Source: Tahibacter amnicola
GTDB lineage: Bacteria; Pseudomonadota; Gammaproteobacteria; Xanthomonadales; Rhodanobacteraceae
Assembly (NCBI RefSeq): GCF_025398735.1
Contig: NZ_CP104694.1
Location: forward strand, 1,885,001-1,949,000
Direction: 5' to 3'
Length of the DNA stretch: 64,000 bases
The position numbers and the translations under genes are program-made. Positions 26,140-33,592 of the stretch are shown piece after piece (positions within the stretch are counted from its first letter, which is position 1; the number at the start of each line of letters is the position of its first letter). The notes below the pieces were generated by a model. It did not search any database. It saw nothing but the letters and a program-made list of their open reading frames with translations, and had not been told where the DNA came from.

Positions 26140-27225
26140 ATGCCCGTACCTGCCGTTGAATCTGCAGCGCCTTCGCCTGGCCAGGTCTTCCGGGCACAGC
26201 TGGCACGGCGCCTGCGGCGGGAGCGCTGGACCAACGGCGTGATCCGTTGCGCCGCGGTGGCTGTGCTGGCAGCCGTGGCCGGGATTCCGACCTTCCTGCT
26301 GGTGGATGCCGGTGTGTCGTCGGCTTCGTGGGCCGCCCTGCGTCCCGTGTTCGTCGGCAGTCTCAAGGCGGCGTTTGCCGCGATGGTGGTCGCCCTGCCA
26401 CTGGGTTTGTTCGCGGCGGCCTGGTGCGCGCGGTTCGCGTCACCTGCCACACGTGCCTGGCTCAAGCCCGTATTTGAACTGATTGAAGCCGTCCCCGCGG
26501 TGGTGCTCGGCCTGGTTGCCAGCGTCACCGTAGCGCCGTGGCTGGCGCGCCATGTCGTGTCGGTGGCCGCATTCGCCGCTCTGCTGCCCGTCGCGCTCGG
26601 CGCCGTGGGGCTGGCCTGGCCATCGGCGCCGGCCGGCTGGCGACGAAGAGCGACCGGGTACGAACCGTGGCTGTGCGTACCGGTCATCGCCGGCGTGGCC
26701 CTGGCGGCGTGGCTCATTGGCAGTGGTATTACACATGCACTGGGCGTTGGTGAGCCGGCGACGCCGTGGAATCTGTTGCTGGTGGGCATCGTTCTGGGAC
26801 TGGCGGTGATGCCGATGCTCTTCACGCTGGCGGAAGATGCCCTTTTTGCCGTTCCGGCACACCTCACGGACGGTGCGCTCGCCCTGGGGGCTTCGCGCTG
26901 GCAGGCCCTGGTGCGCCTGGTAGTGCCGGCGGCGGCTCCCGGCCTGTTCGCGGCGGTGTTGTTGTGCCTGAGCCGCGCGCTCGGTGAAACCATGATTGTA
27001 CTGATGGCCAGCGGCAATACGCCGGACGCCACCGGCAATCCGTTTGTCGGCTTGCGCGCCATCTCGGCAAACCTGGCCCTGGAGGCGCCCGAGGCGGTGC
27101 CTGGCAGCGCGCACTATCGCCTGCTTCTGACGTCCGCGTTGCTGCTTTTTGTACTGTGCTTCATTCTCAATTCCGTTGCAGATGCCGTGCGTGTCCGTCT
27201 GCGCCGACGGCTGGCGGGCCTGTGA
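26140..27225 (+). CDS. pstC: Phosphate ABC transporter permease PstC
   Basis: Inner-membrane permease of the high-affinity phosphate transporter (361 aa). The permease loop is DGALALGASRWQALVRLVVPAA, near residues 246-267, followed by LSRALGETMIVLMASGNTP, the usual PstC C-terminal helix motif. About six helices are visible. No Shine-Dalgarno sequence precedes the ATG and the predicted -10 box is only 6 bases upstream of the start, so the message may be leaderless. The next gene overlaps by four bases. The binding-protein gene pstS is not next to it. Confidence 0.93.
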   Translation: MPVPAVESAAPSPGQVFRAQLARRLRRERWTNGVIRCAAVAVLAAVAGIPTFLLVDAGVSSASWAALRPVFVGSLKAAFAAMVVALPLGLFAAAWCARFASPATRAWLKPVFELIEAVPAVVLGLVASVTVAPWLARHVVSVAAFAALLPVALGAVGLAWPSAPAGWRRRATGYEPWLCVPVIAGVALAAWLIGSGITHALGVGEPATPWNLLLVGIVLGLAVMPMLFTLAEDALFAVPAHLTDGALALGASRWQALVRLVVPAAAPGLFAAVLLCLSRALGETMIVLMASGNTPDATGNPFVGLRAISANLALEAPEAVPGSAHYRLLLTSALLLFVLCFILNSVADAVRVRLRRRLAGL

Positions 27226-28565
27226 GCGGAACGGAGCGGCCCGTTCAACGGTTGCGGACACGCTGGCGCGACGCGGCAGGTGAGTGGTGGCTCGCTGGTG
27301 CGACAGCCATGGCGTTCGTCCTGCTGGCGCTGCTGCTGGTGATTCTTTGCCGCCAGGCTTTCGGCGGTTTTCGGGTGCTGCCGATCACCGAGCTGGCCTA
27401 TCAGGTGGACGGCGTGCGTGACACCCGGCTTTTCGTGATCGTGGCGGAGTCGGCCGACTACCTGGTCGTGCGCGGCAGCGAGGTCCATCGCCGGGGCGGT
27501 GCGTACCAGCGTATTGCCGTCCGCAATGTCCTCAGCCGCACTGAGCCGGCGAATGCGATCAGCATCCTGCTGCGCGATGGTCGCGAGCTGGTCGGCCGCG
27601 GCGACGATGCGGCCATCCGCGCGTTACCGGAAACCCGGTCCCTGCGTATCGACGATGGCGGGACGGCGTTCGACATTGCCGGCCGGGATATTGTCGAAGT
27701 GCTGGCGCCAAACCGGCTCGGCGTCGTGGCGCGCTGGCGCGTCAGCCTCGGGCGCATCGCCGCATTCCTGTCCGGCAGTGGCATGGCGATGCACACCGAC
27801 AGCCTGTTTCCGGCGCTTATCGGCACGGTCGTGCTGGTGATTCTGATGAGCATCATCGTCATGCCGCTGGGCGTACTGGTCGCCGTGTGGCTCAACGAAC
27901 ATTCGGGAACGGGGCTCGTGGTGCGACTGCTGCGCTCGGCGGTGGCCAACCTGGCCGGCATTCCGGCCGTGGTCTACGGGCTGTTCGGGCTCGCCCTCTT
28001 CGTGCACACGTTGGGCAGTGGCATTGACCGGCTCCTGTTCGCCGACGCGCTGCCGCGCGCCACCTTTGGTACCGGCGGATTGTTGTGGTCGGCGGTGACC
28101 CTGGCGCTGCTGACGCTGCCAGTGGTCATCATCGCCACCGAGGAAGGCTTGTCGCGCGTGCCGCGTCGGCTCTACCTGGGGGCGCTGGCATTGGGTGCGA
28201 CCCGCAGCGAAGCGCTCTGGCGCGTCGTCCTCCCGGTAGCGCGGCCCGCCTTGTTGACGGGGTTCGTCCTTGCCGTCGCGCGGGCGGCGGGCGAAGTGGC
28301 GCCGCTGATGCTCGTGGGCGTGGTCAAATATGCGCCCTCGCTGCCGATCGACGGCGAGTTTCCTTACCTGCATCCGGCACGGCAATTCATGCACCTTGGG
28401 TATACCGTCTACGATCGCGCAATGGCCGGGAGTGACCCGATCCGCTCGCCGGGGCAGGCCTATGCCGCGGCACTGCTGCTGGTGATCGTCGTTATCGGCT
28501 TGAACCTCACGGCCATCCTGGTGCGCAACCGCCTGCGCGAGCGCGGCCGGCGGTTGTCCTCATGA
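27222..28565 (+). CDS. pstA: Phosphate ABC transporter permease PstA (long form)
   Basis: Second permease (447 aa), starting with the GTG at 27222 that overlaps the pstC stop (GTGA). After a first helix (about residues 28-48) an extra-long hydrophilic segment of roughly 130 residues, containing [15 protein letters not shown], precedes the permease core; PstA of E. coli is under 300 aa. The loop [19 protein letters not shown] and [16 protein letters not shown] identify the family. Long PstA forms occur in other proteobacteria, so this is a subtype rather than damage. Confidence 0.92.
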   Translation: MSGTERPVQRLRTRWRDAAGEWWLAGATAMAFVLLALLLVILCRQAFGGFRVLPITELAYQVDGVRDTRLFVIVAESADYLVVRGSEVHRRGGAYQRIAVRNVLSRTEPANAISILLRDGRELVGRGDDAAIRALPETRSLRIDDGGTAFDIAGRDIVEVLAPNRLGVVARWRVSLGRIAAFLSGSGMAMHTDSLFPALIGTVVLVILMSIIVMPLGVLVAVWLNEHSGTGLVVRLLRSAVANLAGIPAVVYGLFGLALFVHTLGSGIDRLLFADALPRATFGTGGLLWSAVTLALLTLPVVIIATEEGLSRVPRRLYLGALALGATRSEALWRVVLPVARPALLTGFVLAVARAAGEVAPLMLVGVVKYAPSLPIDGEFPYLHPARQFMHLGYTVYDRAMAGSDPIRSPGQAYAAALLLVIVVIGLNLTAILVRNRLRERGRRLSS

Positions 28566-29389
28566 ACGTCGCCGCGCTGCCGGTTGCGCCGATGACGACC
28601 GATGCCATGCCGGGCGGCCTGCTCGATGCGATCGAATGTGCCATCCAGACACGGGGGCTGCGCCTGCACTATGGTGATGTGCCCGCGCTCGACGGCGTCG
28701 ACCTGGACGTTCCGCGGCATCGCGTGACGGCGCTGATCGGGCCGTCCGGCTGCGGCAAGTCCAGCTTGCTGCGCTGCTTCAACCGGCTCAACGACGAGAT
28801 TGCCGAGTGCCGTGTCGAGGGCCAGGTGCGCGTACTGGACGTGGACGCCTACGCCCCGGACGTCGTCCTGCCGGACCTGCGCCGACGCGTCGGCATGGTG
28901 TTCCAGCGGCCCAATCCGTTCCCCATGCCGGTGCTCGAAAACGTCGCCTTTGGCCTGCGCCTGGCGGGAATTCGTTCGCGTTCGGAGATCGAGGCACGGG
29001 TGGAGGCGGCATTGCGCGCCGCGGCCCTCTGGGAAGAAGTGCGCGACCGCCTGGAGCGCAGCGCGCTGGAGCTTTCCGCCGGGCAGCAGCAGCGCCTGGT
29101 CATCGCCCGGGCGATTGCGGTCGAGCCGGAAGTCCTCTTGATGGACGAGCCGGCGTCGATGCTCGATCCGATCTCCACGCTCAAGTTCGAGGAGCTGCTG
29201 GTCACGCTGCGTGCGCATTACACCGTGCTGCTGGTTACGCACAACATGCAGCAGGCAGCGCGCGTGGCCGACTACACGGCCTACATGCACGGCGGGCGTA
29301 TACTGGAGTTCGATGCCACCGAGCGGCTGTTCACCAATCCGCGCCTGCGCCAGACCGAGGACTACATCACCGGCAAGTTCCTCGCCTGA
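28562..29389 (+). CDS. pstB: Phosphate ABC transporter ATP-binding protein PstB
   Basis: 275-aa ATPase of the Pst transporter. Walker A is GPSGCGKSS and the PstB hallmark [19 protein letters not shown] is intact. The signature loop reads LSAGQQQRL instead of LSGGQQQRL, and Walker B/D-loop is [12 protein letters not shown] instead of the usual DEPTSALDP. Both changes are in usually invariant loops but keep the key Ser, Gly-Gln and acidic residues. It overlaps pstA by four bases. The N-terminal 35 residues are extended relative to E. coli. Confidence 0.95.
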   Translation: MNVAALPVAPMTTDAMPGGLLDAIECAIQTRGLRLHYGDVPALDGVDLDVPRHRVTALIGPSGCGKSSLLRCFNRLNDEIAECRVEGQVRVLDVDAYAPDVVLPDLRRRVGMVFQRPNPFPMPVLENVAFGLRLAGIRSRSEIEARVEAALRAAALWEEVRDRLERSALELSAGQQQRLVIARAIAVEPEVLLMDEPASMLDPISTLKFEELLVTLRAHYTVLLVTHNMQQAARVADYTAYMHGGRILEFDATERLFTNPRLRQTEDYITGKFLA

Positions 29390-29491
29390 CGCCCGGTACG
29401 GCCGACCGCCACTTTCCTTCGCTCGGTTTCGAAAAGTCGAAATCTGGACGAAGTACTCTTCCGCGAATCCCGACACCTCTACCTGCACACC

Positions 29492-30208
29492 ATGGATCGC
29501 CTTCACCTGAGCCAGCACATATCCCAGCAATTCAATGCCGAGCTGGCGGCGTTGACCCGCCAGGTGCTGGCCATGGGCGGACTGGTGGAATCGCAGCTTG
29601 CCACGGCGCTGGAAGCCCTGGCCGAGCGCGACGCGCGGCGCACCGCCGACGTGATTGCGCGGGAAGAGGCAGTCAATGCCTCGGAACTGGAAATCGACGC
29701 GCGTTGCACGCAGATCCTCGCGCGGCGCCAGCCGGCTGCATCGGATTTGCGCCTGGTCCTTGCCTGCGTGCGCATGGTGACCAACCTCGAACGCATCGGG
29801 GACGAGGCCGAGCGCATCGCCAAACTGTCGGAGAAGCTCGGCAGCATCGATCTGGGCGAACGCTACACGATGAAACTGGCCGAGATGGGCAGCCTGGTCC
29901 GCGACCAGCTGCGCGGCACACTCGACACCTTCGCCCGCATGGATGAAGACCGTGCGCTGGAACGCCTGCGTCGCGACCGCGAAGTGGACGTGCTCTACAA
30001 GGAAGTCTCCGCGATGCTGGTCGATCTGATGCAACGCCAGTCCGACCGTGTTCCCGCCGCGCTGGATCTGCTGTGGTGTGCCCGCGCCCTCGAGCGCATC
30101 GGCGACCGCTGCAAGAACCTGTGCGAGCAGGTGATCTATCTGGTGCGCGGCAAGGACGTGCGCCATACCGGGCTTTCGAGGACGAGCGGAGATGCTGGCA
30201 AGGGCTAG
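29492..30208 (+). CDS. phoU: Phosphate signalling regulator PhoU
   Basis: 238-aa helical PhoU protein with two tandem three-helix repeats. Each contains the metal-binding-type motif: RMVTNLERIGDEAERIA in repeat 1 and CARALERIGDRCKNLCE in repeat 2. It links the Pst transporter to the PhoR kinase and represses the Pho response when phosphate is plentiful. It lies 102 bases after pstB, in the same direction, completing pstC-A-B-phoU. phoB/phoR are not in the window. Confidence 0.96.
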   Translation: MDRLHLSQHISQQFNAELAALTRQVLAMGGLVESQLATALEALAERDARRTADVIAREEAVNASELEIDARCTQILARRQPAASDLRLVLACVRMVTNLERIGDEAERIAKLSEKLGSIDLGERYTMKLAEMGSLVRDQLRGTLDTFARMDEDRALERLRRDREVDVLYKEVSAMLVDLMQRQSDRVPAALDLLWCARALERIGDRCKNLCEQVIYLVRGKDVRHTGLSRTSGDAGKG

Positions 30209-30547
30209 ATGTTCCGCGAGTGCGGGATATCCATGGCTACAAGTATATCTGTGAATTTGTGCGATCCGCCGATGGCCTGATATCGCCAATTCCTGCGGCT
30301 TATCCTGTCAATTCGTGTGCCGCGGTCTTTTGGACTGGATTTCGAGATTCCTCCTGCTGCCGTGCGCGCCCCGTCCACGCGATGTTGCGTCCACTGCGTA
30401 CCGACCGGATGTGCCATAAATCCGTTCGAGTTGGCACGGCGACCCCACTATTCTCCGCGCCCTTTGCCGATTCGCCCTGTCTGTGCGCGTGCGACACCGT
30501 ACGTGCGTACTGACCTTGTGCGTGCGAACGGATGGTGATCATCGGGC

Positions 30548-30754
30548 GTGACCATCAGGTTCAAGGATCCCTATGCCTATACCTTCAATGCTGGGCAGTC
30601 GTTCGCTTCTTGCAGATACGAGCAGCAGGGCGCGATCACGGAGCACTACTCGTATGCGCGCTTAGCGGGTGCATTGATGGTGAGGGGCGTTCCTATCCAG
30701 AGCTACGAGAACATGATCTTCAACGCGATCACGAACATTTGCCGGAGTCCGTGA
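30548..30754 (+). CDS. Hypothetical small ORF
   Basis: 68 codons starting with GTG (MTIRFKDPYAYTFNAG...). The composition looks protein-like (a run of aromatic and small residues, two cysteines, MIFNAITNIC near the end), but I recognise no family and no convincing ribosome-binding site. It ends one base before another short ORF (30756, starting MESRPAVALVP, with a possible hydrophobic export segment) that reads into the IS end. It may be a remnant. Low confidence. Confidence 0.25.
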   Translation: MTIRFKDPYAYTFNAGQSFASCRYEQQGAITEHYSYARLAGALMVRGVPIQSYENMIFNAITNICRSP

Positions 30755-30930
30755 CATGGAAAGCAGACCCGCAGTTGCACTGGTACCGGCGTTGACAGCG
30801 CTGGTTCTTGCCGCGGCCGCAGATGGGAATTCCATTCGGATGCCGCTTAGCGCCGTTATGGGCGCTCCATGCCGGGACGAAAGAGCCTCAGCCAGTGAGC
30901 TGCTTTGGATACGGCGAGGAGGCTGGCGAG

Positions 30931-30934
30931 TTAG
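30931..30934. repeat. Target-site duplication (left copy, TTAG)
   Basis: TTAG directly flanks the left inverted repeat and matches TTAG at 32112-32115 on the right. IS5-family elements commonly duplicate 4 bases of the YTAR type. Confidence 0.8.
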
Positions 30935-30950
30935 GGAAAGTCTGAACAAG
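30935..30950 (+). repeat. IS5-family left terminal inverted repeat
   Basis: GGAAAGTCTGAACAAG matches the reverse complement of the right end at 32096-32111 (GGAAGGTCTGAACAAG) at 15 of 16 positions. Confidence 0.85.
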
Positions 30951-31031
30951 CCTCGAAAACTGCTTGTCTGAAGACTCGGTCGCATGCCGGTGGTGATGAA
31001 AATCGGTTCAGAGCGAACGAGATTGCTTTGC

Positions 31032-31056
31032 AAAGGCTGCAAATAGCAGCCTTTTT
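31032..31056 (+). terminator. Terminator-like hairpin inside the IS left end
   Basis: A 9-bp stem AAAGGCTGC/GCAGCCTTT with a 5-base AAATA loop, followed by further T residues on the plus strand. It lies just downstream of the transposase stop and could block plus-strand read-through from outside, protecting the transposase gene from antisense transcription. Confidence 0.65.
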
Positions 31057-31062
31057 AACGCG

Positions 31063-32046
31063 CTATGCCACCTTCGGACGCAACTCGCCCGTCATCGCCA
31101 GCAATCGCTTTCGCGCCATCCACAGATTCGATAGCGCGAACAGCGTCAGGATCTGCGCCGTGTTCTTCGCCAGTCCCTTGAAGCGCACCTTCACGTAGCC
31201 GAACTGACGCTTCACGACACGGAACGGGTGCTCCACGCGCGCGCGAATACTCGCCTTGCGCTTCTCCGCTTTCTCGATCGCACGCTTCTGGCGTCCTTCC
31301 GGCATTGCCTTCACGCTGCTGCGTCGACGAGCAATCTGCCAGTCCAATCCTCGGCGCGACGAATGCTTGTCCGCGCCCGTGTAACCGGCATCGGCATAGA
31401 CCACGCTTTCCTTGCCGTGCAGCAGATACTCCGCTTCATTCACATCCGCTTCGTTCGCTGCGGTTGTCGTCACCGTGTGCACCAGTCCGGAGTCGACATC
31501 CACGCCAATGTGCGCCTTCATGCCGAAGAACCACTCATTCCCCTTCTTCGTCTGATGCATCTCCGGATCTCGTTCACCTCCGGCGTTCTTCGTCGAGCTC
31601 GGTGCTGCGATGATCGTGGCGTCCACCATCGTTCCGCGCTTGAGCATCAGCCCTTTGCGCGACAGATAGCCGTTCACTCGAGCCAGAATCTCGGCACCCA
31701 GCTCGTAGGTTTCCAGCAACCTCCGGAAATTGAGAATCGTCGTCTCGTCCGGGATCGGCTTCGTCAACGATAGGCTCGCGAACTGGCGCATCGACGCGAT
31801 CTCGTACAGCGCTTCTTCCATCGCCGGGTCGCTCAGCCCGAACCAGTTCTGCATCAGATGAATCTTCAGCATCACCTTCAGCGGATACGGTCGCCGCCCA
31901 TTGCCAGCCTTCGGATACACCGGCTCGATCAAGTTCAGCAGGATCGTCCAGGGAATAACCTGCTCCATCTCTGCCAGAAACACCTCGCGGCGGGTCCGTT
32001 TGCGCTTGCTCGCATACTCGGAGTCGCCGAAGCTCATCTGGTCCAT
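31063..32046 (-). CDS. IS5-family transposase
   Basis: 327-aa DDE transposase. The N-terminal DUF772-type domain contains PYPLKVMLKIHLMQNWFGLS. The catalytic Asp residues are in GTMVDATIIAAPSS and VYADAGYTGADKH, and the third acidic residue is in RARVEHPFRVVKRQFGY, which fits the R-x3-E-x6-K signature. The gene is full length and unbroken, so the element is likely functional. It is transcribed opposite to the pst-phoU operon. Confidence 0.95.
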   Translation of the reverse strand: MDQMSFGDSEYASKRKRTRREVFLAEMEQVIPWTILLNLIEPVYPKAGNGRRPYPLKVMLKIHLMQNWFGLSDPAMEEALYEIASMRQFASLSLTKPIPDETTILNFRRLLETYELGAEILARVNGYLSRKGLMLKRGTMVDATIIAAPSSTKNAGGERDPEMHQTKKGNEWFFGMKAHIGVDVDSGLVHTVTTTAANEADVNEAEYLLHGKESVVYADAGYTGADKHSSRRGLDWQIARRRSSVKAMPEGRQKRAIEKAEKRKASIRARVEHPFRVVKRQFGYVKVRFKGLAKNTAQILTLFALSNLWMARKRLLAMTGELRPKVA

Positions 32047-32095
32047 GCGCGTGCCTTTGTGTGGGAGGGTACTATCTCAACACAATCGGGTCGGA

Positions 32096-32111
32096 CTTGT
32101 TCAGACCTTCC
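32096..32111 (-). repeat. IS5-family right terminal inverted repeat
   Basis: CTTGTTCAGACCTTCC on the plus strand pairs with the left end at 30935-30950 with one mismatch. It lies outside the transposase start at 32046 and is followed directly by the TTAG duplication. Confidence 0.85.
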
Positions 32112-32115
32112 TTAG
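32112..32115. repeat. Target-site duplication (right copy, TTAG)
   Basis: Right-hand copy of the 4-base duplication, identical to 30931-30934. Confidence 0.8.
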
Positions 32116-32304
32116 ATGTCACGACCGAGCCGGCAGATCTTGAAGTGGGGCCCATCTACCGCCTCGCTGTGATGGCTTCTGGAAAACGCAATAGTTAGAA
32201 AAGTTGCAAAGTGCGGTGACGCTGAAGGGTCGGTGCAATAGCGGTAACAATGTCGGGCGTGCCAGGTGGCGCGCTCGACAACTCAGGATGTTTTGCACTA
32301 TCCA

Positions 32305-33399
32305 TTACCGCCCGAACGGGTTCCTCAACCGCGCTACCCCACCCTTTATGGCATCGACTTCACCCGGCTTGGCCCGGTCGTGGTCGACAAAGCCGACGGC
32401 GTAGTAGGCGTTGACGTAGTCGATGACGTCCGGGAGCGGGGCGCCGCTGCCGTCGGAGATTTCCTCCAGCGTGGCGAAATCTTTCAGCATGAAGGTGCCG
32501 ATGCGGAAATGCTTGGTGAACTCGCGTTCGCTCTGCGGATAGCGCGTGAGTTTGTAGCGCGCGCCGCGTTCCAGCGAGGGCAGCAGTTCGCCCTTGGAGC
32601 GAACGACCGTGTAGTACCAGAGCAGGCGCGTGTACGGCTGCGCCGTGGCGGAGCCCTTGGCGGACTGGAATTCGCCGGGGCTGAGCTCTTGCCAGTCGCC
32701 CGGCTTCAAGGCGCGCGAACAGTGGGGTAGCAGGGCGCGCAGCGTGGTCGCACTGCTGTACCAGGTCTGGCTGGCGGGGTCGAGGATCAGGTCCGGTGCG
32801 TCCGGGCTGGTGATGCGCGTGGGGCCGTTGATCAGGGCTCCGGTGATCAGGTCGACCAGGGTGACCTCACGCGAGGGAGCAGGCGCAGGCGCGGGTGCTG
32901 CCACCGGCGCCGGTGCAGGACGCGCAGCCGGCGGGGGCGGTGTCGGACGCGGTTCCGCAGCGACAGGGCGGGGCGGCTGGCGGTCGAAGCGGGCGCGCCC
33001 GTTGTCACCGTCCGACGGCGGCGAGTATTCACTGGCATATTGGTGCTCGGCCGGTGCCGGTACCGGCGCAGCGGGCTCGGCCGCTCCGGGCACCCCGTGC
33101 GTGTAGTGCATCAACAGCTGGGTGACGCCTTCCAGTGTGAGCGGGCGCGGCAGGATCAGATCCGATTCCCGCGCGGACTCCCGTTCGGTGTAGGCGGCGG
33201 TACGCTTGCCGGCGCCGCTGGCCTTGAGCCACGCCATGTGGCCGAAAACCGAGTCCACCTCGACGACGACCAGTTCGGCGTCCGTCTCCGAGACCATGTC
33301 CCAGCGTTGGCGCAGGCGGGTAGCCGCCGTGCCGAGCAGGTTGCGGAACTCGATCTCTTCTGCCTGGCTGGCACCGACGAGGGCAATTTTGTTCGCCAT
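32305..33399 (-). CDS. Hypothetical protein with pseudo-receiver-like N-terminus and Pro/Ala linker
   Basis: 364-aa protein of unknown function. Residues about 1-105 alternate strands and helices like a response-regulator receiver (MANKIALVGASQAEEIEF, VVVEVDSVFGHMAWLKASG), but no clear phosphorylated-Asp pocket is visible. A Pro/Ala-rich linker (about 107-180) follows. The C-terminal domain (VTLVDLITGALINGPTRI onward, to about 350) resembles small regulatory domains of the DUF4388/winged-helix kind, an impression that needs a profile search. No signal peptide or membrane helix. It stands alone on the minus strand, next to the IS-containing patch. Confidence 0.6.
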   Translation of the reverse strand: MANKIALVGASQAEEIEFRNLLGTAATRLRQRWDMVSETDAELVVVEVDSVFGHMAWLKASGAGKRTAAYTERESARESDLILPRPLTLEGVTQLLMHYTHGVPGAAEPAAPVPAPAEHQYASEYSPPSDGDNGRARFDRQPPRPVAAEPRPTPPPPAARPAPAPVAAPAPAPAPSREVTLVDLITGALINGPTRITSPDAPDLILDPASQTWYSSATTLRALLPHCSRALKPGDWQELSPGEFQSAKGSATAQPYTRLLWYYTVVRSKGELLPSLERGARYKLTRYPQSEREFTKHFRIGTFMLKDFATLEEISDGSGAPLPDVIDYVNAYYAVGFVDHDRAKPGEVDAIKGGVARLRNPFGR

Positions 33400-33592
33400 G
33401 CTGGGTCCCCTAAGCTGGCCCGCAAGAATCGGGCCGCACTAATGGCGTTGATGTTGCACGCATTGTCGCGAACGCTGCCGGTGCGTCAACAGCCCAAAGG
33501 CCCGGTCGTTTGTTACGACGCGTGGCAAAGGCCGGATGGGCGCCCGGCTTTCGCCGGAATTTCCCGAGGTGGTGTGCACGCGCGCAGCGGTC

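Larger units (their letters stand above)
30209..30934. other. Gene-poor accessory stretch between phoU and the IS element
   Basis: About 725 bases with less strongly biased third-codon positions than the flanks and no gene that I can name. It contains two adjacent short plus-strand ORFs (one annotated, 30548-30754; another from 30756) and the 5' part of an ORF split by the IS element. No tRNA, attachment site or terminator is visible. It looks like eroded or recently acquired sequence. Confidence 0.6.
30935..32111 (-). mobile_element. IS5-family insertion sequence, intact
   Basis: A 1,177-bp element with 16-bp terminal inverted repeats (one mismatch), a 4-bp TTAG target duplication and one full-length transposase gene on the minus strand. 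Element length and the TTAG target fit the IS5 family. It appears complete and potentially mobile. Inserted between phoU and the hypothetical gene at 32305, it splits a small ORF. A rho-independent-type hairpin with a T-run on the plus strand lies at its left end. Confidence 0.9.
30823..32198 (+). pseudogene. Small ORF split by the IS5-family insertion
   Basis: Deleting the IS and one TTAG copy joins 30823-30934 to 32116-32198 into one open frame. The left side ends CFGYGEEAGELD and the right side continues VTTEPADLEVGPIYRLAVM to a TAG at 32196-32198. The frame continues exactly across the target site, and the codon choice and sequence look protein-like. It gives about 64 residues from the ATG at 30823, but the open frame extends back to a stop at 30793-30795, so the true N-terminus is unknown. 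I do not recognise the family. Confidence 0.4.
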
